A DNA stretch of 64,000 nt from Enterococcus haemoperoxidus ATCC BAA-382. GTDB taxonomy: Bacteria > Bacillota > Bacilli > Lactobacillales > Enterococcaceae. The translations under genes were made by a program, and so were the position numbers. The DNA lies in assembly GCF_000407165.1 (NCBI RefSeq), contig NZ_KE136479.1, positions 445,464 to 509,463 of the forward strand, given 5' to 3'. A model generated the notes under the pieces. That model ran no database searches, was not told where the DNA came from, and worked only from the letters and a program-made list of their open reading frames with translations. Shown here in pieces: positions 7,884-19,400 of this stretch (the stretch's first letter is position 1; the number at the start of each line of letters is the position of its first letter).

Positions 7884-8597
7884 ATGATCTCAGTTTGTAT
7901 TGCCACATATAATGGAGAAAAATATTTAGAAGAACAGCTTGATAGTATTTTGCCTCAAATGGACTCTTGTGATGAGCTGATAATATCAGATGATGGATCT
8001 AAAGATACAACATTGGATATTATCAAGCGTTATATAGCACAAGATCATCGGATAAAATTCTTTAGAGGGCCAGGCAAAGGTGTGATTGCTAATTTTGAAT
8101 TTGCGATCAATCAAAGTCAGGGTGAATTTATTTTCTTAGCAGATCAAGATGATGTCTGGCTGCCTGAAAAAGTTCAAACGACATTAGATTTTTTTGCTGC
8201 TCAACCTAAAATAGATTTAGTGATCAGCGACTTAGTAATCGTAAATGAACATTTGGAAGTGATCGAGCCTTCGTATTTTGAGTATCGAAAAGTGAGATTA
8301 GGCTTTCTTCACAACATCGTAAAAAATAAATATATTGGTGCAGGCATGGCTTTTCGCAGCAGGTTAAAGACAAGAATCTTACCAATTCCTGCCAAAGTTC
8401 CTATGCATGATATGTGGATTGGTTTGATTGCGGCATATAGAAACAAGAGCGCATTGATACCTCAAAAGCTTACCTTGTATCGTAGACATAGCAACAATGC
8501 GAGTGAAATCAATACAAAAGCCAGTTTTTTTCAACAATTGAAATGGCGTTGTGCAATTAGTTATGTACTTTTCAAAAGAATATTTTTTAATTCATAG
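7884..8597 (+). CDS. epaD: GT2 glycosyltransferase, rhamnosyltransferase-like
   Basis: A 237-residue family 2 enzyme. ISVCIATYNGEKYLEEQLDS opens the GT-A fold, ISDDGSKDTT binds nucleotide, and FLADQDDVWLPEK is the metal and acceptor motif shared with rhamnan synthases of streptococci. It lacks membrane segments and should act on the cytoplasmic face. Its ATG abuts the epaC stop, with an AAAGGA site inside the epaC end. From memory it corresponds to EpaD of E. faecalis. A 129-base gap precedes the dTDP-rhamnose genes. Confidence 0.87.
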   Translation: MISVCIATYNGEKYLEEQLDSILPQMDSCDELIISDDGSKDTTLDIIKRYIAQDHRIKFFRGPGKGVIANFEFAINQSQGEFIFLADQDDVWLPEKVQTTLDFFAAQPKIDLVISDLVIVNEHLEVIEPSYFEYRKVRLGFLHNIVKNKYIGAGMAFRSRLKTRILPIPAKVPMHDMWIGLIAAYRNKSALIPQKLTLYRRHSNNASEINTKASFFQQLKWRCAISYVLFKRIFFNS

Positions 8598-8726
8598 AAA
8601 ACAGCTACTTTACAGTTTTGTAAAATATTCTTAAAATGAATGACAATCATAGCCAATAATGCAATAATAACAGATAGTGAAGTTAGCAAATAACAATAAA
8701 ATAAATTAGTATAAGGAGTTTTTTTC

Positions 8727-9596
8727 ATGAAAGGGATCATCTTAGCTGGAGGAAGTGGAACCAGACTTTATCCATTAACGAAAGCCACATCAAAACAATT
8801 AATGCCTATCTATGACAAACCAATGATCTATTACCCAATGTCAACATTGATGTTAGCAGGTATCAAGGAGATTCTGATCATTTCGACACCTGATGATACA
8901 CCTCGCTTTGAAAGCTTATTCGGTGACGGTAAAGATCTAGGTATTCATATTGAATATGCGGTTCAAGAAAGTCCTGATGGTTTAGCACAAGCATTTATTA
9001 TTGGGGAAGAATTTATTGGCGATGATAGTGTGTGTTTAGTTTTAGGCGATAATATTTATTATGGCGGCGGTCTATCAAATATGTTGCAGCGTGCAGCATC
9101 AAAAGAAAACGGAGCCACTGTTTTCGGATATCATGTGAATGATCCGGAGCGTTTTGGTGTAGTTGAATTTGATAACGAGATGACGGCTCTTTCAATTGAA
9201 GAAAAACCTGAGAAACCAAAATCAAATTATGCGGTTACTGGTTTATATTTTTATGACAACGATGTAATCGAAATCGCTAAAAATATCAAACCTTCTGATC
9301 GTGGTGAATTAGAAATCACCGATGTAAACAAAGTTTATTTAGAAAAAAATAAATTATCTGTTGAAGTGATGGGACGTGGGTTTGCGTGGTTAGACACAGG
9401 AACTCATGAATCACTTTTGGAAGCATCAACTTTTATTGAAACAATCGAGAAACGTCAAAACTTAAAAGTAGCTTGTTTAGAAGAAATTGCGTATCGAATG
9501 AATTATATCACGAAAGAGCAATTGATTGAACTTGCGCAGCCATTGAAGAAAAATGGGTATGGACAGTATTTATTAAGGTTGGCAGAAACGGACTAG
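8727..9596 (+). CDS. epaE: Glucose-1-phosphate thymidylyltransferase
   Basis: RmlA, 289 residues, makes dTDP-glucose from dTTP and glucose-1-phosphate, the first step of dTDP-L-rhamnose synthesis. The N-terminal signature [20 protein letters not shown] is complete. The magnesium-binding [10 protein letters not shown] and sugar-binding segments [20 protein letters not shown] and [16 protein letters not shown] are intact. The length fits the short RmlA class. AAGGAG lies before the ATG. It starts the rmlACB block with 11- and about 20-base gaps, clearly one transcription unit. Confidence 0.97.
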   Translation: MKGIILAGGSGTRLYPLTKATSKQLMPIYDKPMIYYPMSTLMLAGIKEILIISTPDDTPRFESLFGDGKDLGIHIEYAVQESPDGLAQAFIIGEEFIGDDSVCLVLGDNIYYGGGLSNMLQRAASKENGATVFGYHVNDPERFGVVEFDNEMTALSIEEKPEKPKSNYAVTGLYFYDNDVIEIAKNIKPSDRGELEITDVNKVYLEKNKLSVEVMGRGFAWLDTGTHESLLEASTFIETIEKRQNLKVACLEEIAYRMNYITKEQLIELAQPLKKNGYGQYLLRLAETD

Positions 9597-9607
9597 GGGC
9601 GAATAAA

Positions 9608-11232
<1,625 letters not shown>

Positions 11233-11305
11233 TAAGTAGGTATTATATTTTCAAGGATACTTTACATCAAATTTTAACCGAATAAGATTAAAATAATGAG
11301 TTGTT

Positions 11306-11345
11306 GAGCGTGGAACAAAACTAAAAATGGTTTTGCTCCACGCTC
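11306..11345 (+). repeat. Intergenic inverted-repeat element, copy 2
   Basis: A 16-bp stem (11306-11321 with 11330-11345) has an 8-base loop and the same A-C mismatch as copy 1 at 6109. The arms are GAGCGTGGAACAAAAC and GTTTTGCTCCACGCTC. It sits in the 327-base gap between epaG and epaH. Apart from this element the gap holds nothing I can assign. Confidence 0.7.
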
Positions 11346-11559
11346 TAAATACGAAACGAAAGCTAGGCAAAAGAAAATACAACTTATTTTTCATTACCAA
11401 ATTAGCTTCTGTTTCTATTATCTGGCTTCACGAGTTAATCTTTCTTAAAGAGATAAGAATTGAAAGTGAGTAAGAGTGTCACAATCAATTTTTTCTACTT
11501 TTCAGTTAAAATGAGACAAGAATGCTATTTGTTTTTAAATTTACGAGGAGGAAACAAGA

Positions 11560-12402
11560 ATGATACTTTTAACCGGTGGTAATGGACAACTTGGTACAGA
11601 GTTACGTCATTTGTTAGACGAGCAAGGAATGGAGTATGTTTCCACAGATTCCAAAGAATTAGATATTACAGATGCAGAGAAGACAATGGCATATATCACA
11701 AATTTAAAGCCTGAATTGATTTATCATTGTGCAGCTTATACAGCCGTGGATAAAGCAGAAGACGAAGGCAAAGAATTAGACGAGAAAATTAATGTTGATG
11801 GTACACGTAATGTAACAGTTGCGGCAAAAGCTGTTGATGCAACCTTAGTTTATATCAGTACAGATTATGTCTTTGATGGGACTAAAAAAGACGATGTGTA
11901 TAAAACGGATGATCAAACGAATCCTCAAAACGAATATGGGCGCACAAAATTATTGGGCGAACAAATCGTTCAGGAAGTCATGGAAAAATATTACATTATT
12001 CGTACTTCTTGGGTGTTTGGTCAGTATGGACATAACTTTGTCTTTACAATGCAAAAATTAGCAGAAACACGTGATCAATTAACTGTTGTTGATGATCAAT
12101 TTGGTCGTCCAACTTGGACAAGAACATTAGCTGAGTTTATGGTTTTTGTTGTAAAAGAAGAGGTTCCTTATGGCGTTTATCATCTATCGAATGACAATAG
12201 TTGTAATTGGTATGAGTTTGCTAAAGAAATTTTGAAAAATACAGATGTGGAAATTTTACCAGTAGATTCAAGCAAGTTCCCACAAAAAGCGACTCGACCT
12301 AAATATTCTGTAATGGATCTTAATAAGACTAAAGAGCTAGGTTTTGAAATTCCAACTTGGGAAAAGGCACTAGAAAGTATGCTGGAATCCATTTCAAAAT
12401 AA
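11560..12402 (+). CDS. epaH: dTDP-4-dehydrorhamnose reductase
   Basis: RmlD, 280 residues, reduces dTDP-4-keto-rhamnose to dTDP-L-rhamnose with NAD(P)H, the last step of donor synthesis. The nucleotide-binding motif is LTGGNGQLGTELR; the catalytic Tyr/Lys lie in YGRTKLLGEQIV after ISTDYVFDG. The C-terminal GVYHLSNDNSCNWYEFAKE and RPKYSVMDLNKTK segments are typical. AGGAGG lies before the ATG. It is separated from rmlACB by a 327-base gap with a repeat, so it may have its own promoter. Confidence 0.97.
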   Translation: MILLTGGNGQLGTELRHLLDEQGMEYVSTDSKELDITDAEKTMAYITNLKPELIYHCAAYTAVDKAEDEGKELDEKINVDGTRNVTVAAKAVDATLVYISTDYVFDGTKKDDVYKTDDQTNPQNEYGRTKLLGEQIVQEVMEKYYIIRTSWVFGQYGHNFVFTMQKLAETRDQLTVVDDQFGRPTWTRTLAEFMVFVVKEEVPYGVYHLSNDNSCNWYEFAKEILKNTDVEILPVDSSKFPQKATRPKYSVMDLNKTKELGFEIPTWEKALESMLESISK

Positions 12403-12764
12403 TAAAAAAATTAAGGGATAGAAAGGTTTGAGGATTTTTCTATTCCTTAGATAGTTGATTGGGGTGTTGGTTTTTAATTTTTCTTATTGAGAAGAGGGAA
12501 TATTAAAAATAACAAAGCACAGTGGATTTTCTATTTAAGTCTAATTTTTTAAGGCAAACGCGCTTTATATCACCTTCACGCCAGTGACATTTGATAAAAT
12601 TGATGGATATTAAGCACGATATATATTTTAACAGCAAGTAATTTAGAATCTAAATATAGTGGAAAATCGATGAATCAAGTCGCTTTTTTTGAGTATTACT
12701 TTGCTGTTTATATTTATTTTTATACAATTCTTAATAGTTACTAACTGGTAAAGGAGGAGTTACT
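12403..12764 (+). other. AT-rich intergenic region with a 13-bp hairpin
   Basis: This 362-base gap holds a 13-bp stem (12412-12424 with 12437-12449, one G-U pair). No U-run follows on the plus strand, but A-rich sequence precedes it, so it would terminate better on the minus strand. The remaining 300 bases are AT-rich without an ORF, promoter pair or repeat that I can defend. AAGGAGGAG before the TTG of epaI closes the gap. Confidence 0.5.
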
Positions 12765-13493
12765 TTGCGCGTTCTTTTAGTTATTCCTGCATATAATGAA
12801 GAAGCAAACATTTTAAATACAATTATGTCTATTGAAACGTTTAAAAAAGAAAATAGTCATAATTATTCTTATACTATTGATTATGTGGTGATTAATGATG
12901 GCTCAACAGATAAAACTCAAATTATTATAGAAAAAAATGAAATCAATGCGGTTCATTTAGTTATGAATTTAGGAATCGGTGGAGCTGTCCAAACAGGGTA
13001 TAGATATGCAGAGGAAAATGATTACGACATTGCTGTTCAGTTTGATGGGGATGGACAGCACGACATCAACAGTTTAGATTTGGTCGTACAACCTATAATC
13101 AAAAAAGAAGCCGATTTTGTGATTGGATCAAGATTTTTACCAAATCAAAAAGCTGACTTTCAAACAACCTTTATGCGTCGTGTTGGAATTAAAATTCTCT
13201 CTTTTTTAATTTATCTATCGTCTGGGCAAAAAATTTATGATGTGACCTCTGGATATCGCGCTTGCAATAAAAGGATTATCGGATATTTTTCAAAAAAATA
13301 TCCGACGAGTTATCCTGAGCCAGAATCCACTGTACATTTGCTTAAAAAGAAATTCAAAATCAAGGAAGTTGCTGTTAATATGATGGAGCGATCTGGTGGA
13401 CAATCCTCGATTCGTTCATTTACTTCGATCAAATATATGTTTGAAGTGAGTATTGCGATTATTGTTTCAGGTTTTATGCGGGAGGGAGACTAA
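12765..13493 (+). CDS. epaI: GT2 polyprenyl-phosphate glycosyltransferase (GacI-like)
   Basis: A 242-residue enzyme of the dolichol-phosphate-mannose synthase type. Motifs are VIPAYNEEANILNTI, VINDGSTDKT, NLGIGGAVQTGYRYA and FDGDGQHD (metal site), with a short hydrophobic C-terminus. Such enzymes charge undecaprenyl phosphate with a single sugar for later transfer outside the cell. In group A streptococcus the relative GacI works with the DUF2304 protein GacJ, and a DUF2304 gene follows here with overlapping stop and start. The start is TTG 12765 behind a strong AAGGAGGAG (12751-12759). Confidence 0.88.
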   Translation: MRVLLVIPAYNEEANILNTIMSIETFKKENSHNYSYTIDYVVINDGSTDKTQIIIEKNEINAVHLVMNLGIGGAVQTGYRYAEENDYDIAVQFDGDGQHDINSLDLVVQPIIKKEADFVIGSRFLPNQKADFQTTFMRRVGIKILSFLIYLSSGQKIYDVTSGYRACNKRIIGYFSKKYPTSYPEPESTVHLLKKKFKIKEVAVNMMERSGGQSSIRSFTSIKYMFEVSIAIIVSGFMREGD

Positions 13494-13834
13494 TGAGCTC
13501 AATCTTAAGAATTGAAATGCTGATTTTTTCATTACTCTTTTTTGTTTATATTATTCGCTCGATCAATAAGAATATTTTCTTGCTAAAAAATGCGATTAGA
13601 TGGTTGTTTATATCTGCTGGGTTAGTGATTTTTGCTATTTTTCCTAAATTACCAGAATGGTTAGGAAATTTGTTAGGATTTGAAACAACTTCTAATTTTT
13701 TATTGATTGCAGCAATCTTTGTTTTGCTGTTTATTGAAATCAAAAATTCTGTTTTATTATCAAAACAGCAAAATCAAATAAAATTGTTAATCCAAGAACT
13801 TTCAATGTTGAAAGATAAAAAGGAGAAAAAATAA
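13493..13834 (+). CDS. epaJ: DUF2304 small membrane protein (GacJ-like)
   Basis: A 113-residue protein with three hydrophobic segments (about residues 3-20, 35-52, 68-84) and a basic, coiled-coil-prone C-terminus ending in a Lys/Glu run. Size and pattern, including PKLPEWLGNLLGF, fit DUF2304. GacJ of streptococci binds and stimulates its GT2 partner, so this is likely the activator of EpaI. The ATG overlaps the epaI stop (TAATG) and its own stop overlaps the next start, implying coupled, stoichiometric expression. Confidence 0.82.
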   Translation: MSSILRIEMLIFSLLFFVYIIRSINKNIFLLKNAIRWLFISAGLVIFAIFPKLPEWLGNLLGFETTSNFLLIAAIFVLLFIEIKNSVLLSKQQNQIKLLIQELSMLKDKKEKK

Positions 13835-14178
13835 TGTTTTTATTCCTAGTATATGTTGTTTTATCAACTTCAGGTTTGATTTTAGTAAAATTAGGCTCGC
13901 AAGCAAATTCAATTCAGATTACGAATGCTGTTTTTTCCTTTTCGATGTCTTTTACAACGATTATAGGATTTTTATGCTACATGTTTAGTTTTGTTTTATG
14001 GATGGTTATTATAAGTAAGTCGGAAGTTTCTTATATTGTTCCAATGGGTGTTGCGTTTACAAATATTGCTGTGTTAATAGGATCTAAACTTATTTTGCAA
14101 GAACAAGTTTCACTTGGGACAGTTATTGGGACATGTGTGATTATTTTAGGGATTGTTATCATCCAAATTGCTAAATAA
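13834..14178 (+). CDS. epaK: Small EamA/SMR-like membrane protein, candidate lipid-sugar flippase
   Basis: A 114-residue protein with four predicted transmembrane helices in the SMR/EamA layout. The C-terminal pair (YIVPMGVAFTNIAVLIGSKL and LGTVIGTCVIILGIVIIQIA) resembles half-size transporters such as ArnE/ArnF that flip undecaprenyl-phosphate sugars. Coupling by overlap to epaJ suggests that it moves the EpaI product across the membrane. The transport role is inferred; no substrate residue is diagnostic. Confidence 0.72.
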   Translation: MFLFLVYVVLSTSGLILVKLGSQANSIQITNAVFSFSMSFTTIIGFLCYMFSFVLWMVIISKSEVSYIVPMGVAFTNIAVLIGSKLILQEQVSLGTVIGTCVIILGIVIIQIAK

Positions 14179-14330
14179 AAAGCCTTTAAAATCAACGTTT
14201 TTAGTTTAAATCTTAAGAAAATACTTACATAACTTGAAAAAAGTGCGCATATTCTTTAAACTAATAATGTTATGCAACTTATTTTTAGTATAAATATAAA
14301 AGCGATGGAAATAGGAAAGGAAAAGAGTCA

Positions 14331-15125
14331 ATGATACGAGAAACACTATCCATTTTTAAAAATATTTTTGAAAATAGAAAACTGTTAGTACAGTTTTCGT
14401 TTAACGATTTTAAATCAAAATATGCAGGTTCTGCACTAGGAATCGTCTGGGCATTTATTACACCGCTGGTCACAGTGTTAACCTATTGGTTTGTTTTTTC
14501 GCAAATACGACCTCGAGGAGCTAACGAGGAATTTCCGTTTATTGTTTCTCTCGTTACGGGCTTGATTCCATGGTTCTTTTTCTCGGATTCATTGTTGTCT
14601 GCAACCAACGTTTTTAAAGAATACAGCTATCTTGTAAAAAAAGTAGTTTTTAACGTACAGATCTTGCCAACATCGAAGATCTTATCAAGCTTATACACGC
14701 ATCTATTTTTTATAGTGATTGGTTTTGGTATTACGTCGCTTAGTGGTATTTACCCAACACTGCAAAGTGTACAGTTAATTTATTATCTATTCTGTCTAAT
14801 TATCTTTTTGACAGGTGTAACTTGGCTGACAGCTTCTACGCAACCATTTTTACCAGATATTATGCAATTTATTAATGTAGCGATGCAAACGATTATGTGG
14901 ACATTGCCAATTTTATGGCAGCCTTCAGGATGGATTGAACAAGTGCTGAAATTAAATCCACTATATTATATTATCCAAGGGTATCGTGATTCATTCACAG
15001 GTGGCGCTTGGTTTTGGGAACATTGGCAATATGGCTTGTATTTCTGGGGCTTTACAATAGTTCTTTTATTAATTGGATCTACAGTCTTTAGACGTTTGAA
15101 ACCACATTTTTCAGATGTATTATAA
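14331..15125 (+). CDS. epaL: Polysaccharide ABC transporter permease (Wzm/TagG type)
   Basis: A 264-residue ABC-2 type permease with six hydrophobic segments. The N-terminal amphipathic start and FNDFKSKYAGSALGIVWAFI are family hallmarks, as is LYYIIQGYRDSFTGGAWFW near the C-terminus. It should pair with EpaM to export the lipid-linked rhamnan. A GGAAAGG site precedes the ATG. The gene follows a 152-base gap after epaK without a clear terminator. Confidence 0.94.
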   Translation: MIRETLSIFKNIFENRKLLVQFSFNDFKSKYAGSALGIVWAFITPLVTVLTYWFVFSQIRPRGANEEFPFIVSLVTGLIPWFFFSDSLLSATNVFKEYSYLVKKVVFNVQILPTSKILSSLYTHLFFIVIGFGITSLSGIYPTLQSVQLIYYLFCLIIFLTGVTWLTASTQPFLPDIMQFINVAMQTIMWTLPILWQPSGWIEQVLKLNPLYYIIQGYRDSFTGGAWFWEHWQYGLYFWGFTIVLLLIGSTVFRRLKPHFSDVL

Positions 15126-15189
15126 TAAGTAATCAGTTGTGCTAAAACATACTGAGATATTGGATCGATAAATACAAGGAGATTAAACA

Positions 15190-16407
15190 ATGTCAGAATA
15201 TGCAATCGATATACAGAATATAACAAAAACATATAACATGTATAAAAAACCGTCTGATCGTTTTAAAGAAGCACTTAGTCCGACGAAGAAAACGTATCAT
15301 GATCTTTTTTATGCGTTAAAAGATGTCACTATGCAAATTGAAAAAGGTGAGATGATCGGATTTGTTGGAGAAAATGGTTCTGGTAAATCAACGATCCTTA
15401 AAATAATTACAGGTGTCTTAACGCCAACTTCTGGGTCTATGAATATCAACGGAAAAATTTCGGCGTTATTAGAATTAGGCTCAGGATTTAATCCAGAGTA
15501 TTCCGGTTATGAAAATATTTTTCTAAATGGAATGGTCCTTGGTTTTTCTAGAGAAGAAATGCAAGAACGAGTAGATGACGTTATCAAGTTTGCTGATATT
15601 GGGGATCATTTGTATCAACCTGTAAAAACTTATTCAAGCGGGATGTTTGTTCGCTTAGCTTTTGCTGTGGCAATCAATGTTGACCCTGATATTTTGATCG
15701 TAGATGAAGCTTTGGCAGTAGGTGATTTAGAGTTTCAATTGAAATGTATGGAGAAGTTCACTGAAATCAAAAATTCCGGTAAGACGATTCTTTTTGTCTC
15801 TCACGATGTGAATTCCGTTCGTCGGTTTTGTGACCGGACATTCTGGTTAAAAAATGGAGAAGTTGTTGAACACGGGGATACAATGGACGTAACAACCAAT
15901 TACGAAAATTTCCTGAAGAAAAAATCGATTAAAACTGTTGATCGTGAAAAAACAATTCAAAATGAAGAAACTGTTCCAGATATTATCGAGATTGACAAAG
16001 CTACCTTGTTAAATTTTGCTCTGGAGCCTTTGGAAATCGTCACTCAAGATGAGAAGGTCATTGTAAAATTAGAATATACCGTTAAAAATGATACGATCAA
16101 ATCACCTGTGTGTGGTGTCGCAATTCGTACAGTCGATAATAATTATGTATGTGGATTAAATACATTGCTGGATGGAGTCAAAATCCCTTGGAAAAAAGGT
16201 AAAAATGTCTTTTATCTGGAATACGGAAAAATGTCTCTTTTAACAGGCGAATATTATTTCGATATTGCGTTTTTTGAAGAACACGCCACAGTACCTTTGG
16301 TTTATAAAACAAAATACCTGAACATGTTTATTACCGGTCGCTATGCAGGCGAAGGCATTGTCATTTTAGATCATGAATGGAAGGATACTATTAAAGATGA
16401 AATATGA
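15190..16407 (+). CDS. epaM: Polysaccharide ABC transporter ATPase with C-terminal Wzt-like domain
   Basis: A 405-residue ATPase. Walker A is GENGSGKST, the signature is YSSGMFVRLAFAVA, Walker B is ILIVDEALAVGD and the switch His lies in FVSHD. Residues from about 275 form a second domain (FALEPLEIVTQDEKVIVKLE onward) like the Wzt C-terminal beta-sandwich that recognises the glycan end. That suggests export of a finished, capped chain, consistent with chain modification by the next gene. AAGGAG lies before the ATG. The end overlaps epaN by 11 bases. Confidence 0.94.
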   Translation: MSEYAIDIQNITKTYNMYKKPSDRFKEALSPTKKTYHDLFYALKDVTMQIEKGEMIGFVGENGSGKSTILKIITGVLTPTSGSMNINGKISALLELGSGFNPEYSGYENIFLNGMVLGFSREEMQERVDDVIKFADIGDHLYQPVKTYSSGMFVRLAFAVAINVDPDILIVDEALAVGDLEFQLKCMEKFTEIKNSGKTILFVSHDVNSVRRFCDRTFWLKNGEVVEHGDTMDVTTNYENFLKKKSIKTVDREKTIQNEETVPDIIEIDKATLLNFALEPLEIVTQDEKVIVKLEYTVKNDTIKSPVCGVAIRTVDNNYVCGLNTLLDGVKIPWKKGKNVFYLEYGKMSLLTGEYYFDIAFFEEHATVPLVYKTKYLNMFITGRYAGEGIVILDHEWKDTIKDEI

Positions 16408-19400
16408 TTTTGAAATGGAAGTTGACGAAAGTACTAGTGTTGGTAAAATCGTTGCCCAAATTAAAGAAAATAGTCGAGTATTAGAGTTTGGTCCAGGTAA
16501 TGGGCGAATGACAAAATATTTGATGGAAGAAAAAAATTGTTATGTTGCAATCGTTGAGCTTGATAAAGAGCTGTATGATCATGTTAGTGAATTTTCTAAT
16601 GACGGATTTTATGGCAATATCGATGAAGAAGCTTGGTCAAAATATTTTGAAGGTCAAACTTTTGATTACATTATATTTGCAGATGTGTTAGAGCATTTAA
16701 TGAATCCTAAAAATGCGCTTATGAAAGTAAAACCCTTTTTAAGTGCAGAAGGTCAAATCTTGATTACTTTCCCGAATATTGCACATAATTCTGTTTTGAT
16801 CGATCTATTCAATAATAAATTAGATTGGCGTGAAACAGGATTATTAGATGCAACACACAAGTCTTTCTTCGTTCAAAGCGGTTTTGAAAAACTTTTTGAA
16901 GAAATTGGTTTATTTATTGCTAAAGAAGATTTTACAATCAACGAAGTTGGGTATAATGAACTTGAATCTAACTATGAAGACTTGCCAGTGGAAGTCCGTG
17001 CTGCTTTTAAAGCACGTCCATTTGGGGAAGTCTATCAGTATTTTTACGCACTTTCTGCTGAGGTAGTGGATCTTCCAATCCGCGCAATACCAGAAAATTC
17101 AAGCTATAGAAAGAATATTCACTTCTTATATGATTGCGGTGAGGAAGAACAAAAAGAATTTGATATTCAACTTAATAACGTATCAGGTGAAAATAAAACA
17201 TTTACGATCGATATACCAAAAAATATCAAATTATTGAAAATTTTCCCGAGCCTGACAGGAGTAGTAGTTGATATAGAATTGACTGTTGCTGAGACGATAG
17301 TACAACCGAGCGCGACAAATGCCGTTTATAATAAAGAAACACAGTATTTTTTCTCTGACAATCAAGTACCAGTCATTGAAATAGATGATAAACAGATTGC
17401 TGGAAAAACAATGACAATCACAGTTGATTACAAATACGAAGGCAATTTTTCTGATACGGTTCACGGATTGATCGATTACTTACTTGAGCAACAAGCGGAA
17501 AATAATCCGCCAAAAAATACAGAATTAATGGTGAGTGAAAAACAAATGACAAAGTATAAAAAGGTTTCAATCAGTAAATTTGATTCATTCGTTTCACTTA
17601 ATATCGATGATATCGTTCGTCATGTTGAGGAGAAAAAGACTGTAATTCGTGGTTGGGCGTATTCGAAAGAAGACAAGTTACCGATTGACTTTAAAATATC
17701 TGCTGAAAAGACTGTTGAATATTCTGTAACTAGAGAATACAGAAGAGACGTTATCGACATGTTTGAACTAAAAGGTGATCAAGAGTATGGATTTGTGATT
17801 GAAGTAATCGATTCTGAAGATCAGCCAACTTATACATTGAATGTTTCGGCTAATAACGGCCGTAAATTACAATATCGCTTAGAAAAACCAAATATGATTC
17901 AACCAGGTAATAAAATCCAACGTGCGATGCGTTCTTTACAGACACGTGGACTGATTGGTTCGATGAAATGGTATTTCAAACGTCAAGAGCAACAAGAAAC
18001 ACCAGTGGATCCATCCGCTATTTTAGAAGAAATCAAGACCTTTGAATTCCAACCTAAAATTTCTGTCGCAGTCCCTGTTTATAATGTGGAAGAAAAATGG
18101 TTAGATGCATGTGTGTCTTCTCTTCAAAATCAATATTATGAAAACTGGGAGCTATGTTTAGCAGACGATGCTTCACCAAGCGACTACATCAAACCTTTAC
18201 TTAAAAAGTATGCGGATGCAGATGATCGAATCAAAGTGATTTACCGTGAAGAAAATGGTCATATATCAGAAGCTACAAATTCAGCATTAACTATTGCAAC
18301 TGGGGACTATATCGGATTTATGGATAATGATGATGAACTAGCACCACAAGCATTATATGAAGTAGTCAAAGCATTAAATGAAGATAAAACAATTGATTTT
18401 ATCTATACAGATGAAGACAAAGTCACTGAAAGCGGCAAACGTTTCAATGCATTCTATAAATCAAAATGGAATTCTGAGTTGATTTTAAACCATAATTACA
18501 TTACGCATTTTGTGGTAGTAAAACGTTCTTTATTGGAAAAAACAGGCGGTTTAAAAACGGAGTTTAATGGTGCACAAGATTATGACTTTGTTTTACGTGC
18601 GACTGAAAATGCTGAAAACATCGCACACATTCCAGGTATGATGTATCATTGGCGTGCGATTGAATCATCAACTGCTTTGAATCCTGAAAGTAAAGGGTAC
18701 GCTTATGTTGCAGGGCAACGTGCGGTGCAAGCAGCAATGGATCGTCGCAATATTAAAGCAAATGTTGAAATTGCTGAGTTTTATGGTTCATATAAAATCA
18801 ATTATATTTACGATACAATACCAAAAGTATCGATTGTGCTTACCAATGATACTGATGACATCAATGATTATCTGAAAAAATTACTGGAAAAAACAATTTA
18901 CGAAAACTATGATATCATCTTACCAAAATCGATGAAAGCAACAATCAAATCATCTAGTAATAAGATCGTTTATAGTGATGGTCAAACAAGAGATGAATTG
19001 GTTCAATCAAGTACTGGTGAATACACGGTTCTTTTAGACGCTGGTTTAGTTCCAACAAAAAGCAACTGGCTTGTTGAGATGATGAATATGGTGCAACAAC
19101 CGACAGCTGGGATTGTAACAGGAAGAGTAGTGGATCATCGTCATCGTATTGAAAATATTGGCATGTCTATTGATACAGAGAAAAAACGTCTGATTTATCC
19201 AGAGCAAGGGACTCCTGGTAAGAGTTTAGGTTATTATTATCGTATTGCTTTACCAAGAAACGTTCAGGCTGCCTCTGAAACATGTATGATTTTTAGAAAA
19301 GCGGATTATCTTGCGGTTTCAGGTATTAATGAAGAGTTGGGTAAAGATGTTATGGGTGCAGATTTATCCTTGAAAGTTGCTAAAAAACTAGACAAAAAAA

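Noticed and set aside
12412-12449. Hairpin after epaH as a terminator
   Set aside because: The stem is good, but no U-run follows on the plus strand and no minus-strand gene ends there.
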